Shown piece by piece: positions 17,803-26,113 of a DNA stretch of 64,000 nucleotides. The notes beneath the pieces were generated by a model that was given only the letters and a program-made list of their open reading frames with translations, was not told the origin of the DNA and did no database searches. Made by a program: the position numbers and the translations under genes. The DNA is from Halorhabdus sp. CBA1104 (GTDB lineage Archaea > Halobacteriota > Halobacteria > Halobacteriales > Haloarculaceae). The first letter of the stretch is position 1, and each line of letters begins with the position of its first letter. Location: positions 62,001 to 126,000 of the forward strand of contig NZ_CP033878.1 of NCBI RefSeq assembly GCF_009690625.1, given 5' to 3'.

Positions 17803-18210
17803 TTACCCGGCGGTAACGCCGAGTCCGACTTCGAGCAGGATCGAAACACCCAGCAAGACGAGGCTGGTGACGAACACCTTCACGTCGCGGCTCACACAAG
17901 CCTCGCGTGGGAGGTGCGTGCCCGCAAGCGGCGGCAACGTGTGGATCCGTTGTTCGAACCCGAAGGCTTGGTCCCCTTCGACGCTCATCCCGAACAGCCG
18001 GGAGACCGGCCCACGTCCGTGTGGCGTCGGCTGGATGCCGAACGTGCCAACGCCGAACAACAGAAATCCGACCACGAACAGCGCGTACTTGAGTGTTATC
18101 AGCCCATCGCCAAACACTAGCGATAGCATGGCCAGCACAAGCACCACGACTGCCGAGACGTACCCGACCCACAGCGCGAACTCGGCGTACCGCAACCTGC
18201 TAAGAGTCAC
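17803..18210 (-). CDS. Haloarchaeal membrane protein of unknown function
   Basis: A 135-residue protein with about three membrane helices (WVGYVSAVVVLVLAMLSLVFG, LKYALFVVGFLLFGVGTFGI, VKVFVTSLVLLGVSILLEVGLG). The GTG start at 18210 lies inside the last codons of the ABC ATPase gene, giving an 11-base overlap and implying co-translation with the peptide-importer operon. No catalytic motif is seen. Whether it assists the transporter is unknown. Confidence 0.65.
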   Translation of the reverse strand: MTLSRLRYAEFALWVGYVSAVVVLVLAMLSLVFGDGLITLKYALFVVGFLLFGVGTFGIQPTPHGRGPVSRLFGMSVEGDQAFGFEQRIHTLPPLAGTHLPREACVSRDVKVFVTSLVLLGVSILLEVGLGVTAG

Positions 18211-19537
18211 TGGTACGACGCTCGATGACCGGCTTTACGTCCTCGTAGTCAGATTCGTGACGGTGGCAGTAGCTCATGTGCTCGGCTTCCCCGACAGGGT
18301 GAAAGTCCGGCCGCTTGAGGTCACAGACGCCGTTGAACGCGTCGTTCAGATGGTCGCGTGCATCTGTCGGCCGTCCCTCTTTTACCAGTTGGGCAGCCGT
18401 TTCGATGTGTTCGTCGACGTCTGCCGGGACATCGAGGTCGCCAAAGAAGTCTGCGACTGTCTCGTCGATGTCGTCGTACGCCGAGAAGCGTCCGAGCTGA
18501 CGTTTGAGGCGATTGACGGCACTGAGATTCATTCGTGACCGCTCACGGACGACTTCCCGGAAGCGTTCGATCGCGTCCCAGACCGCCTCGTCGACGTCTT
18601 CGTATCCCTCTGGCCGGATCTTGGCCGGACACCGCGTCGAGAACTGACAGCCTGTCGGCGGATCGCGGGGACTTGGTGGAGTCCCCGGTAGCGTGATGCG
18701 ACGGGAAGATGCCGACGGATCCGGATGTGGGATCGCCGAGAGGAGTGACCGCGTGTAGGGATTGTGCGCGTCCGCATAGACTGCCTCGGTGTCGCTTATC
18801 TCCATTATTTTCCCGAGGTACATGACTGCGACCCGATCACAGATGTGCCTCACGACCGCCAAGTCGTGGGCGATAAACAGGTACGTGAGATCGAACTCTT
18901 CTTGGAGATCCTCGAGCAGCGTGATGATCTTCGCTTGCACGGAGACGTCGAGTGCACTGACTGGTTCGTCGAGGACCAGAAACTCCGGCTCGAGGGCTAA
19001 CGCTCGTGCGATGCCGACTCGCTGGCGCTGGCCGCCCGAGAACTGGTGGGGATACCGATAGTAGTGTTCCTCCCGGAGCCCGACCGACGTCAGCAGGTCC
19101 AACACTCGCTCTTGGCGCTCCGTTTTGGTCTTCCAGTCGTGGGCGTCGAGCGGTTCGCGAATGATCTCTCCGACTGTCATCCGGTCGTTCAGGCTAGACT
19201 GGGGGTCCTGAAAGACCATCTGGGCGTTCCGACGCCAGTCTTTCAGCTCCTCGCCCGATAGTGTCGTAATGTCAGTCCCGTCGAAGGAAATGGTCCCCTC
19301 GGTCGCCTCTTCGAGGCGAACGAGCGTTCGCCCGAGCGTGCTTTTCCCACAGCCAGACTCACCGACCAGTCCCAGTGTCTCCCCGCGTTTGATCGAGAAG
19401 CTCACGCCGTCGACGGCTTTGACGGAGGAACTGGCGAACATACCGCCGTCACCGTAGTGTTTTTTCAGATTCTCGACCTCGATCAGCGTCTCACCCAACT
19501 GTGCCGCCTGTTCGGGCTGTTCGATCCCGCTACTCAT
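18200..19537 (-). CDS. Oligopeptide/dipeptide ABC transporter ATP-binding protein (F type)
   Basis: Second ATPase of the importer, 445 residues. Walker A is GESGCGKST, the signature is [15 protein letters not shown], and Walker B is [14 protein letters not shown]. The usual oligopeptide C-terminal Cys motif begins with [11 protein letters not shown] but is then interrupted by about 120 helical residues ([18 protein letters not shown]...) before the final MSYCHRHE. This makes the protein about 100 residues longer than bacterial OppF. It overlaps the D-type ATPase gene upstream by 8 bases. Confidence 0.9.
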   Translation of the reverse strand: MSSGIEQPEQAAQLGETLIEVENLKKHYGDGGMFASSSVKAVDGVSFSIKRGETLGLVGESGCGKSTLGRTLVRLEEATEGTISFDGTDITTLSGEELKDWRRNAQMVFQDPQSSLNDRMTVGEIIREPLDAHDWKTKTERQERVLDLLTSVGLREEHYYRYPHQFSGGQRQRVGIARALALEPEFLVLDEPVSALDVSVQAKIITLLEDLQEEFDLTYLFIAHDLAVVRHICDRVAVMYLGKIMEISDTEAVYADAHNPYTRSLLSAIPHPDPSASSRRITLPGTPPSPRDPPTGCQFSTRCPAKIRPEGYEDVDEAVWDAIERFREVVRERSRMNLSAVNRLKRQLGRFSAYDDIDETVADFFGDLDVPADVDEHIETAAQLVKEGRPTDARDHLNDAFNGVCDLKRPDFHPVGEAEHMSYCHRHESDYEDVKPVIERRTSDS

Positions 19538-20626
19538 CTGTAGTCACCTCTGTTTCGACATCTTCCCGGTCTGCTAGTGCTCTGTGGTGCTTGAGCCGTT
19601 CGTCTTCTGTCTTGTCTTCGGGATAGAGCAGACATGCTGCGGTGTGTTCGACTGTCTCGCCGACGTCGATGTGTTGGGGTGCCATCTCGTCGCAGGCGCC
19701 AAACGCCTGTGGACACCGAGGCGCAAACCGACAGTGGTCGGCCGGGGCGTTCGGGGTCGGCACTTCGCCTTCGATGGTGTTGAGCCCTCTCCACGGGAGT
19801 GTTCGCCCGGTATCGACTCGATGAGGGCACGCGTGTATGGGTGCTCTGGTCGATCGAAGAGGTTCTCGACTGACGCCTTCTCGACGATCTGTCCAGCGTA
19901 CATCACGTTCACGCGATCGGAGATATCGGCGATGACTCCCATGTCGTGCGTGATGAACAGGATTGCAAGGTCACGCTCCGCCTGGAGGTCCTTTAGCAGA
20001 TCCAGTATCTGTGCTTGAATCGTCACGTCGAGTGCGGTCGTCGGCTCGTCGGCGATCAGCAGGTCTGGTTCACAGGCCAGCATCATCGCGATGACTGCCC
20101 GTTGGCGCATCCCTCCGGAAAACTCGTGTGGGTGCTCGTCGAGACGGCGTTTCGCGTCGGGGATACCCACTGATTCCAGTAGTTTTGTCGCCTCTTTGGT
20201 TGCTTGTGCGCCTGTGATCCCGCGATTGATCTCCAAGGCTTCCCGGATCTGATTGCCGATCGTATAGACGGGATTGAGCGACTGCTGGGGGTCCTGAAAG
20301 ACCATACCGATCCCGCTTCCACGGATTTGCCGATACTCGGCATCGGAGAATGCCGTCAACTCTTGGCCCTTGAATCGGATCGACGATTCCGGAAGTACCT
20401 CTCCCGGGGAGTCGACCAGGCCCATGATCGAGCGGGCGGTGACGCTCTTGCCCGAGCCCGATTCACCGACGATACCGACCGTTTCGCCGGGATAGACATC
20501 GAAGTTCACGCTGTCGACGGCCCGGATCGTCTCCCGGTCGGTATGGAAGACTGTCTGGAGATCTCGGACCGAAAGCAGCGGCTCACCTTCCCCGCGTGCG
20601 CTCTCGGCAGCTTCCTCACGGGACAT
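19530..20626 (-). CDS. Oligopeptide/dipeptide ABC transporter ATP-binding protein (D type), apparent frameshift near the C-terminus
   Basis: First ATPase of the importer, about 365 residues once corrected. Walker A is GESGSGKSV, the signature is FSGGMRQRAVIAMM, and Walker B is LLIADEPTTALDVT. After IPGEHSRGEG the frame is lost at the CCC run at 19785-19787 (plus strand). Adding one base restores LNTIEGEVPTPNAPADHC and the Cys-containing C-terminus (CRFAPRCPQAFGACDEM), which ends at 19530 and overlaps the F-type gene. Without correction the protein ends in a nonsense tail at 19574. The ATG at 20626 overlaps the C permease stop (TGATG). Confidence 0.88.
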
Positions 20627-22170
20627 CAGGCACCACCCCCTGCAGCCGCCTCTTCGGCTTCGGCGCTTTCGGTCTCGGGATCGATCGCATCCCGAATGCC
20701 GTCGCCGAAGGCGTTGAGGCCGGTCACCAGCACGACGATGATCAGCCCAGAGAGCAGCGAGATGTGCCACGATGACGTCGCGACGTAGCTCTGGCCGAGC
20801 GAGACAGCCCGTCCCCAGGCCGGCGTCGGCGCACTGATCCCGAGCCCGTTACCGAGGAACGACAGCGCCGAGAGGCTGATGATGATACCACCGGTCGTCA
20901 TCGAGGCGTACACGAGCAGGTAGCCCACGATGTACGGGAGCATGTGTTTGCGCATGATCGTGCGCGGGCGCTGCCCGAAGCTTCGTGCGGCATCGACCCA
21001 CTCCTCTTGGGCCACCTGGAGGGCCGGCCCACGTACAGCCCGCCAGAGAAGCGGCCAGGTCGTAAACGCGAACACGAGCGCGAGGATGAACCCGCCGTCT
21101 AAGATGTTCCCGAGCCAGTGGTTCGCGAAGACCGCACTCACCATGATCAACAGGATCAACCGTGGGACTGAGACGATCCCGTCGGCAGTGGTGAGGATGC
21201 CCAGATCGATCGAACCGCCGTAGTACGCCGAGACCATCGACAGTACGGCCGCGATGAGTGTCGCAATCCCGATTGCCATCCCAGCGACGATCATCGTGAT
21301 CCGGGCGCCACCCATGAGGAACGTGAACAGATCGCGCCCGTTACTCAGTGTCCCGAATGGATGGAACCGGTCGAAGTTGTCGTAGGTCATCGGCCCCACG
21401 TTCTCACCGCTCCCCTTGGATTTCGAGTTGAAGTTGGCGTCGCCGACGAAGACTGTTTCGACTGATTCGGCTTCTGCGTCGTAGTACTTGATCTCGTGGC
21501 TGTAGGAACTCTGGATGTTCTGTTCGACGGTCGTCGGCCCGAGTGCCGGCCCGAAAATCGCCATCGTCAGGTACAACAAGAGGACGAGAATGCCGAACTG
21601 TCCCCAGCGGTGGCCCCGGAGCCGTCTGACCATGTCGTCGGTCGGTGTCCAGTCGGCCTGCCGGTAGTGATCGCGATAGACCTTCCAGCCACGGTACAGC
21701 CAGTAGCTCACGAGCAGTGCGTAGACGACGATCAGCGTGAGTCGCAGTGCCCACGCGAGTGCAGGCTCCAGTCCCAGGAACGTCCCTTTCCACGGGCCGT
21801 TCGGGCCGGCCATATACCCCTGATTGGGGATCGTTTCCCGGCCCAACAGCGTCGGGAGCGAGCCGGCCCACTCCGCCAGACCCGTCAAAAACGTCGAGCC
21901 GGCTGCTTGAACGTCGAGGACTGTACTCGTTGCACCCCCGGCGACGGCCCCGACGAGCAACTCGACGAGAGCCGTCACGCCGACGAACGTCCGTTCGAGT
22001 GTGGCGAACAGGAGTGCCGCGTACGTGCCGAACTCGACGGCGATCAAGGCGAGTAGCACGGCGAGCCACCGGAGGAACGGCCGTGGCGATTCGGCGATTC
22101 GCGTTCGGAGCCGCACGCGTTCGAACCCGGTCAACTCCTCGCGCGTCGTGGTAGCTGTAGTATCCGACAT
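20626..22170 (-). CDS. Oligopeptide/dipeptide ABC transporter permease (C type) with long N-terminal extension
   Basis: Permease of 514 residues, well above the ~300 of bacterial DppC. The N-terminal ~230 residues carry extra helices (FLRWLAVLLALIAVEFGTYAA, LRLTLIVVYALLVSYWLYRG). The core follows, with a periplasmic HPFGTLSNGRDLF segment in place of the usual HPLGTDxLGRD, and an EAA-like loop (ARSFGQRPRTIMRKHMLPYI). The ATG at 22170 has a GAGGTG ribosome-binding sequence. A GTG at 22179 would overlap the B permease stop. Confidence 0.88.
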   Translation of the reverse strand: MSDTTATTTREELTGFERVRLRTRIAESPRPFLRWLAVLLALIAVEFGTYAALLFATLERTFVGVTALVELLVGAVAGGATSTVLDVQAAGSTFLTGLAEWAGSLPTLLGRETIPNQGYMAGPNGPWKGTFLGLEPALAWALRLTLIVVYALLVSYWLYRGWKVYRDHYRQADWTPTDDMVRRLRGHRWGQFGILVLLLYLTMAIFGPALGPTTVEQNIQSSYSHEIKYYDAEAESVETVFVGDANFNSKSKGSGENVGPMTYDNFDRFHPFGTLSNGRDLFTFLMGGARITMIVAGMAIGIATLIAAVLSMVSAYYGGSIDLGILTTADGIVSVPRLILLIMVSAVFANHWLGNILDGGFILALVFAFTTWPLLWRAVRGPALQVAQEEWVDAARSFGQRPRTIMRKHMLPYIVGYLLVYASMTTGGIIISLSALSFLGNGLGISAPTPAWGRAVSLGQSYVATSSWHISLLSGLIIVVLVTGLNAFGDGIRDAIDPETESAEAEEAAAGGGA

Positions 22171-22175
22171 CGATG

Positions 22176-23267
22176 TCACCTCTCTGTGTCCTCCAACGTG
22201 ATCCGCGGATCGATGAACGTATACAGGATGTCTTGGGCAATGTTCACGGTCACCTGTACGATGATGAACAAGAAGACAAGCGCCATCACGAGCGGGATGT
22301 CAGGCCCCAGGACGCCCCGGAAGAACATGTTGCCAAGTCCCCGGATCGAGAAGACCTTCTCGACGAGGACGGAACCTCCGATCAGCAGATAGAACTCGCC
22401 CATGATGATCGGGAGGAGTGGGATCAAGGCGTTGCGGCCGACGTGTTTGGTCACGATTCGCCGCCCGGAGACGCCCTTTGCCTTTGCGGTCTCGACGTAC
22501 TTCGAGTTGATACTCTCGAGGACGGCTGTGCGACCGATTCGGATCTCGTTACCCATCGAGGACGATCCCAAGACGAGTGCCGCCGGAAGGATCCACTTGA
22601 TTGCAGTGGCGATGTTTGTCCACTTCGGGACGGGGATCCAGATCGCTTCTAGCAGTGGAATGCCAGCAAATAGATGTATGCTGCCGAACATATTCGACAC
22701 TGCGTCGGACGTCCCGATCACGTCGGTCGAAATCCAGAGATCGGGGTAAAACGACAGGAGACCGCCGGCAGAGAGTAATCCGACTACCATCACCGCGAGC
22801 CAGAAGTTCGGCATCGCCCGCCAGATGATGCCTCCGCCCGAGGCGATGTAGTCTCGCCAGGTGTTGGCCCGGAGACCGGCGTACAGCCCGCCGGGAATAC
22901 CGACCACCAATGCGACGGCGACTGACCAGAACCCGAGCCACAGCGTCACAGGCATTCGGTTCAGGATGAGGTCACCGACTGGCGTGCCACGCTGGATGAT
23001 CCACGACTGGCCGAAATCGAACGTGAGGAGGTCGGTGAGGACCTTCAGATACTGCGACCAGAGTGGGACTGTCGAGCCGTCTTGGTAGATGAGTCCGAGT
23101 GCAACTTTCAGTTGACGGATGTCTTCCGGTGTGGCGTCCTGTCCGAGGATGTTCAATACGGGGTCGATCGGCCCCAGATAGAGGACCATGAAACTCATCG
23201 TGATCCCGAACAGGAACACGGGGACAGCGAGCAACAGCCGTTTGAACAGGTACAGTAAACGGTTCAT
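22176..23267 (-). CDS. Oligopeptide/dipeptide ABC transporter permease (B type)
   Basis: Inner permease of the importer, 363 residues, with about six membrane helices beginning LLLAVPVFLFGITMSFMVLYL. The EAA loop (YVETAKAKGVSGRRIVTKHVG) contacts the ATPases. A segment near 185-235 (LISFYPDLW-like, with IGTSDAVSNMFGSIHLFAG) is longer than in bacterial DppB. It lies 262 bases downstream of the binding-protein gene and directly upstream of the C permease. Confidence 0.9.
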   Translation of the reverse strand: MNRLLYLFKRLLLAVPVFLFGITMSFMVLYLGPIDPVLNILGQDATPEDIRQLKVALGLIYQDGSTVPLWSQYLKVLTDLLTFDFGQSWIIQRGTPVGDLILNRMPVTLWLGFWSVAVALVVGIPGGLYAGLRANTWRDYIASGGGIIWRAMPNFWLAVMVVGLLSAGGLLSFYPDLWISTDVIGTSDAVSNMFGSIHLFAGIPLLEAIWIPVPKWTNIATAIKWILPAALVLGSSSMGNEIRIGRTAVLESINSKYVETAKAKGVSGRRIVTKHVGRNALIPLLPIIMGEFYLLIGGSVLVEKVFSIRGLGNMFFRGVLGPDIPLVMALVFLFIIVQVTVNIAQDILYTFIDPRITLEDTER

Positions 23268-23375
23268 TTCGTCCCTCCACGCAGCGTCTGTCTGAGACGG
23301 TCGTGTGTCCTGCCACTCTGGAGAGCGTCGTTATCTGTGTCTTTCCGGTGGTCCGGTGACGATCGAGACGACAGT

Positions 23376-23407
23376 ACGATACCTTGTCGTTCAGGGGACG
23401 GTATCGT
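23376..23407. repeat. Perfect 8-bp inverted repeat in the binding protein/permease spacer
   Basis: ACGATACC (23376-23383) and GGTATCGT (23400-23407) are exact reverse complements separated by 16 bases. They sit in the 262-base non-coding gap between the binding-protein gene and the B permease gene. In the transcript this could fold and stabilise the upstream message or reduce read-through, as seen after many binding-protein genes. It could equally be an operator of a dimeric regulator. The rest of the gap shows no open frame with coding character. Confidence 0.5.
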
Positions 23408-23529
23408 CAGCCACGACGATGGCTCCATCGAGGGCATGACTAAGTTATCCGATCGTGGTATCGGCTATATCGGTTTAACAATATCGATTGGAGTCCAGCA
23501 GCGGGTTCGTATCGCGGCTGTGTCCGTGC

Positions 23530-25407
23530 CTATTCCTGGTAATTCGAGTCGTACCCTTCGGCTCCACCGGGGAAGACCTGTTTGGGAACCAAGTGGTAGG
23601 CCGCTTCACCGCGGCCCTTGAAGACGCTCTCGACGAAGTCCTCACGGGTGAGCACGTAGGCCATTGCCTCGCGGACGGGCTTTGGCACCTTCTCCATGTT
23701 GAAGCCGATGTAGTACGTGTTGATCGAGGGTGTCGAGACCATGTTCACTTCCGTCCCATCGCTCATCGGCCCGTACGTCCCCAGCGTCTGGCCCTGCTCG
23801 TTGGTCGACTCTTCGGTAGCCAGCTCGGGATTGTACTGGGCCGTCGGGATCCCAGCGACGTCGGCGTTCCCGTTCTGGAAGTAGCTGTAAAGGGCGGTGG
23901 TATCGGTGATGATCGCGTCGTGGAGGTCGAAGTCAGGGACTTTGCCGTGGTAGTCCTCGAAGGCTGTCGCGCGGAACTCGCCACCGTTGCCCTCTTGCCA
24001 CTGCTCGAAGACGAACGGTCCACAACCGACCGGACTCGTCGAGAACTCTTCCCAGGCCATATCGCCATCGTAGCCCTCGATGTCACCGACGATTCCTTCG
24101 GGGACGACCGAGAACGCCGAGTAGGCGAGCACTTCGAGCGCGTAGCCGAACGGCGCGGCGAGCGAAATCGTGAACGTGTACTCGCCCGTCGCTTCGACGG
24201 CGGCCGTCTCGGGGACGACGTTACCGTCGTCGTCGGTCTCGTGTTCGATCTGGAGCACCGACAGCGGGAAGTACGTGTTCGTGGAATTGTCCGACTCGAT
24301 GAGTCGCCGCATCGAGTAGACGACGTCGTCAGCGGTCACCTCGCCGTAGTCGCCGTGGAACTGAACCCCCTCTTTGAGCGTAAACTCGTACTCGGTGAGA
24401 TCGTCGCTGACGGTGTAGTCCTCGACGATGAGGGATTCGACTTCCGTCGTCCCGTTGACGTAGTTCATCGGCGCGTCGAACATGTTCATCACCTTGTCCC
24501 CGCTCTGGGTGTTCCCAGAGGCGGCCGGGTCCAGGGAGCTGAACGTGCTCGAGGTCCCATTGAGGACGTCATCGCCTTCTAAGCTGTTGACAGAGATGCT
24601 GTCTTTCGCTCGCGAGGGACCCATCCCGCCCGGCGGGTTGTAGTCGACGCGATCGTACCAGAACAGCTGGTCGACGGTGTGATAGACCGGGAGTAGTGCC
24701 GCCGAGTCCCACAGCGCTCGCTCGATGTTGATGGTGGCCTCGTCACGGATGCTCTGGGCCTCGTCACCCAGACCGGGGTTGTTCTGGACCCGATCGAACT
24801 GCTCGGTGACGTACTGGCGAATTTCCTCATCGCCCTTCGTGTCTTCGGACCAGAACAACGTCTCGCCGTTCGGTGTGTAGCTTTCGGCGTCGTAGATCGT
24901 GTTCTCCGGGTCGACGAGCTGGAGGAAGTTCTGGGCGCCAGGGTAGTCGGCGACCCACCCGAGCGTGTAGGCCTCGTGGTTCCCGCTCTGGGTGGTTTCG
25001 AGCAGCGACCCGAAGTCCGAGTCGCTGATGTTCATGTTGATGTGAGCGGCTTCCAGGCGTGCACGGATCGTGTTCGCCATCTCCTTCCACGCCGGGCTCT
25101 GGTACTGCAGCCAGTCGAGATCGTAGTTGTTGTCTGGCCCGTAGCCTGCCTCTTCCATCACCCGCTTGGCTTCACCGATTTTCGCCTCGTTGAGGCCATA
25201 GGGGTAGGAACTTGGAGGCTCGTATCCGTCATTCTCGGCCTCGGTTCCGGTGTCTCCACCGTCGCTTTCGGTCTCGGTCTCGGTTGCCGTCTCGCCGCTC
25301 TCGGTTTCGGTGTCTCCGCCACCACAGCCGGCCAGTCCGATACTCACCGTTGCAGCGCCGGTCGCTTTGAGGAACCGCCGTCGGTTCATTTCACTGTCGT
25401 CAGACAT
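23530..25407 (-). CDS. Tat-exported lipoprotein substrate-binding protein of a peptide-type ABC importer, circularly permuted
   Basis: Extracellular solute receptor (SBP_bac_5 class), 625 residues. A Tat motif (NRRRFLKATG, 8-17) and lipobox LAGC (Cys28) are followed by a Thr/Glu-rich linker. The domain order is reversed. Residues ~68-270 are the part normally found at the C-terminus (KRVMEEAGYG, ANTIRARLEAAHINMNIS, YTLGWVADYPGAQNFL). Residues ~285-625 are the part normally at the N-terminus (FTLKEGVQFHGDYGEVTADD, SPVGCGPFVFEQW, PVREAMAYVLTREDF). The protein ends at PGGAEGYDSNYQE, just where the normal order would continue into the first block. Both joins are in frame with plausible linkers. 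The start at 25407 is set by the Tat signal. Confidence 0.9.
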   Translation of the reverse strand: MSDDSEMNRRRFLKATGAATVSIGLAGCGGGDTETESGETATETETESDGGDTGTEAENDGYEPPSSYPYGLNEAKIGEAKRVMEEAGYGPDNNYDLDWLQYQSPAWKEMANTIRARLEAAHINMNISDSDFGSLLETTQSGNHEAYTLGWVADYPGAQNFLQLVDPENTIYDAESYTPNGETLFWSEDTKGDEEIRQYVTEQFDRVQNNPGLGDEAQSIRDEATINIERALWDSAALLPVYHTVDQLFWYDRVDYNPPGGMGPSRAKDSISVNSLEGDDVLNGTSSTFSSLDPAASGNTQSGDKVMNMFDAPMNYVNGTTEVESLIVEDYTVSDDLTEYEFTLKEGVQFHGDYGEVTADDVVYSMRRLIESDNSTNTYFPLSVLQIEHETDDDGNVVPETAAVEATGEYTFTISLAAPFGYALEVLAYSAFSVVPEGIVGDIEGYDGDMAWEEFSTSPVGCGPFVFEQWQEGNGGEFRATAFEDYHGKVPDFDLHDAIITDTTALYSYFQNGNADVAGIPTAQYNPELATEESTNEQGQTLGTYGPMSDGTEVNMVSTPSINTYYIGFNMEKVPKPVREAMAYVLTREDFVESVFKGRGEAAYHLVPKQVFPGGAEGYDSNYQE

Positions 25408-25429
25408 GATGTGACCACGTAACAAAGAC

Positions 25430-25445
25430 GAACGTTTATATTTAC
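25430..25445 (-). promoter_or_regulatory. TATA element of the peptide importer operon
   Basis: The minus strand reads CAGTAAATATAAACG here, centred about 30 bases upstream of the binding-protein start at 25407. This is the position expected for the TATA box of a leaderless haloarchaeal transcript. The flank up to about 25540 is also unusually AT-rich for this genome. Confidence 0.55.
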
Positions 25446-25900
25446 TGGTACTGGCTACATTTATATCTGATTTCGAGTTGATGAGACGGCGTGCCGGGCA
25501 TTTGGCCATATTTATTCTATAGTATAATTATAATTCCTCCTCTTTTGGCGGCTCCCGGCCACGCTTTAATCTGACTTCCTAACGTGTCTCTATTTAGCAT
25601 GCTATCGGGCCGCGTGGCTCGGTACTGCTGGTAGTGACGAATCTCTGGCTTCTGTCGGGGCTGGCTTCACTTACGACTCACCCTCTGTGTCTGTCCTCTT
25701 TGGATCATATCTGCTTGCCACGCTGCCGGTTTCGTCTTCCATCGCTGCCGTCAGCCTGAACAGAACGACGGGCGTGGATTTGAACCGCTTGAACGTCACT
25801 CGCTACCGCTCGCTCACGTTCCACTCCCTGCTTCAAATCCGCTTGCGCCAACAGCCGGCGCTGATCATTCGCTTTGCTGGTGACGTAGCGCCCGTAGAAG
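25446..25900. other. Non-coding interval upstream of the peptide importer
   Basis: About 450 bases without a convincing gene. The first ~100 bases are AT-rich (TATTCTATAGTATAATTATA near 25511-25530). The part nearest the tRNA holds two short copies of the tRNA T-arm sequence. Open frames here either run through the tRNA gene or have no coding character. Confidence 0.5.
25776..25842. repeat. Short direct and inverted copies of the tRNA-Val T-arm sequence
   Basis: GGATTTGAACCGC at 25776-25788 repeats, in the same orientation, the 13 bases at 25912-25924 inside the tRNA gene. GCTTCAAATCCGC at 25830-25842 is a near-inverted copy. Between them lies a further dyad (GAACGT...ACGTTC). The copies flank the 3' end of the tRNA, where haloarchaeal integrative elements commonly insert, so a scar of an att site is possible. 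The match is short and could be chance. Confidence 0.35.
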
Positions 25901-25975
25901 TGGGTTGGGGCGGATTTGAACCGCCGACCTCCTCCATGTCAAGGAGGTGTCATAACCAACCTAGACCACCAACCC
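25901..25975 (-). tRNA. tRNA-Val (anticodon GAC)
   Basis: Cloverleaf read on the minus strand. The acceptor stem GGGTTGG pairs with CCAACCC, with discriminator A at 25901. The anticodon stem CCTCC/GGAGG encloses the loop TTGACAT, giving anticodon GAC. The T arm is GGCGG-TTCAAAT-CCGCC. No intron is present and CCA is not encoded. Length is 75 bases. Confidence 0.95.
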
Positions 25976-26113
25976 GTTCGGTTCGATGCATTTCTGTCTC
26001 TCTCGCAGATGCAATTGAAGGTTTCGAAACGGAATCGCCCGACTCCACGACCGAGCCAGGCCGCTCGGCACCGCTGTTTCTCCCGGGAGAGCAACTGGCA
26101 GGCTGGAATGGCA

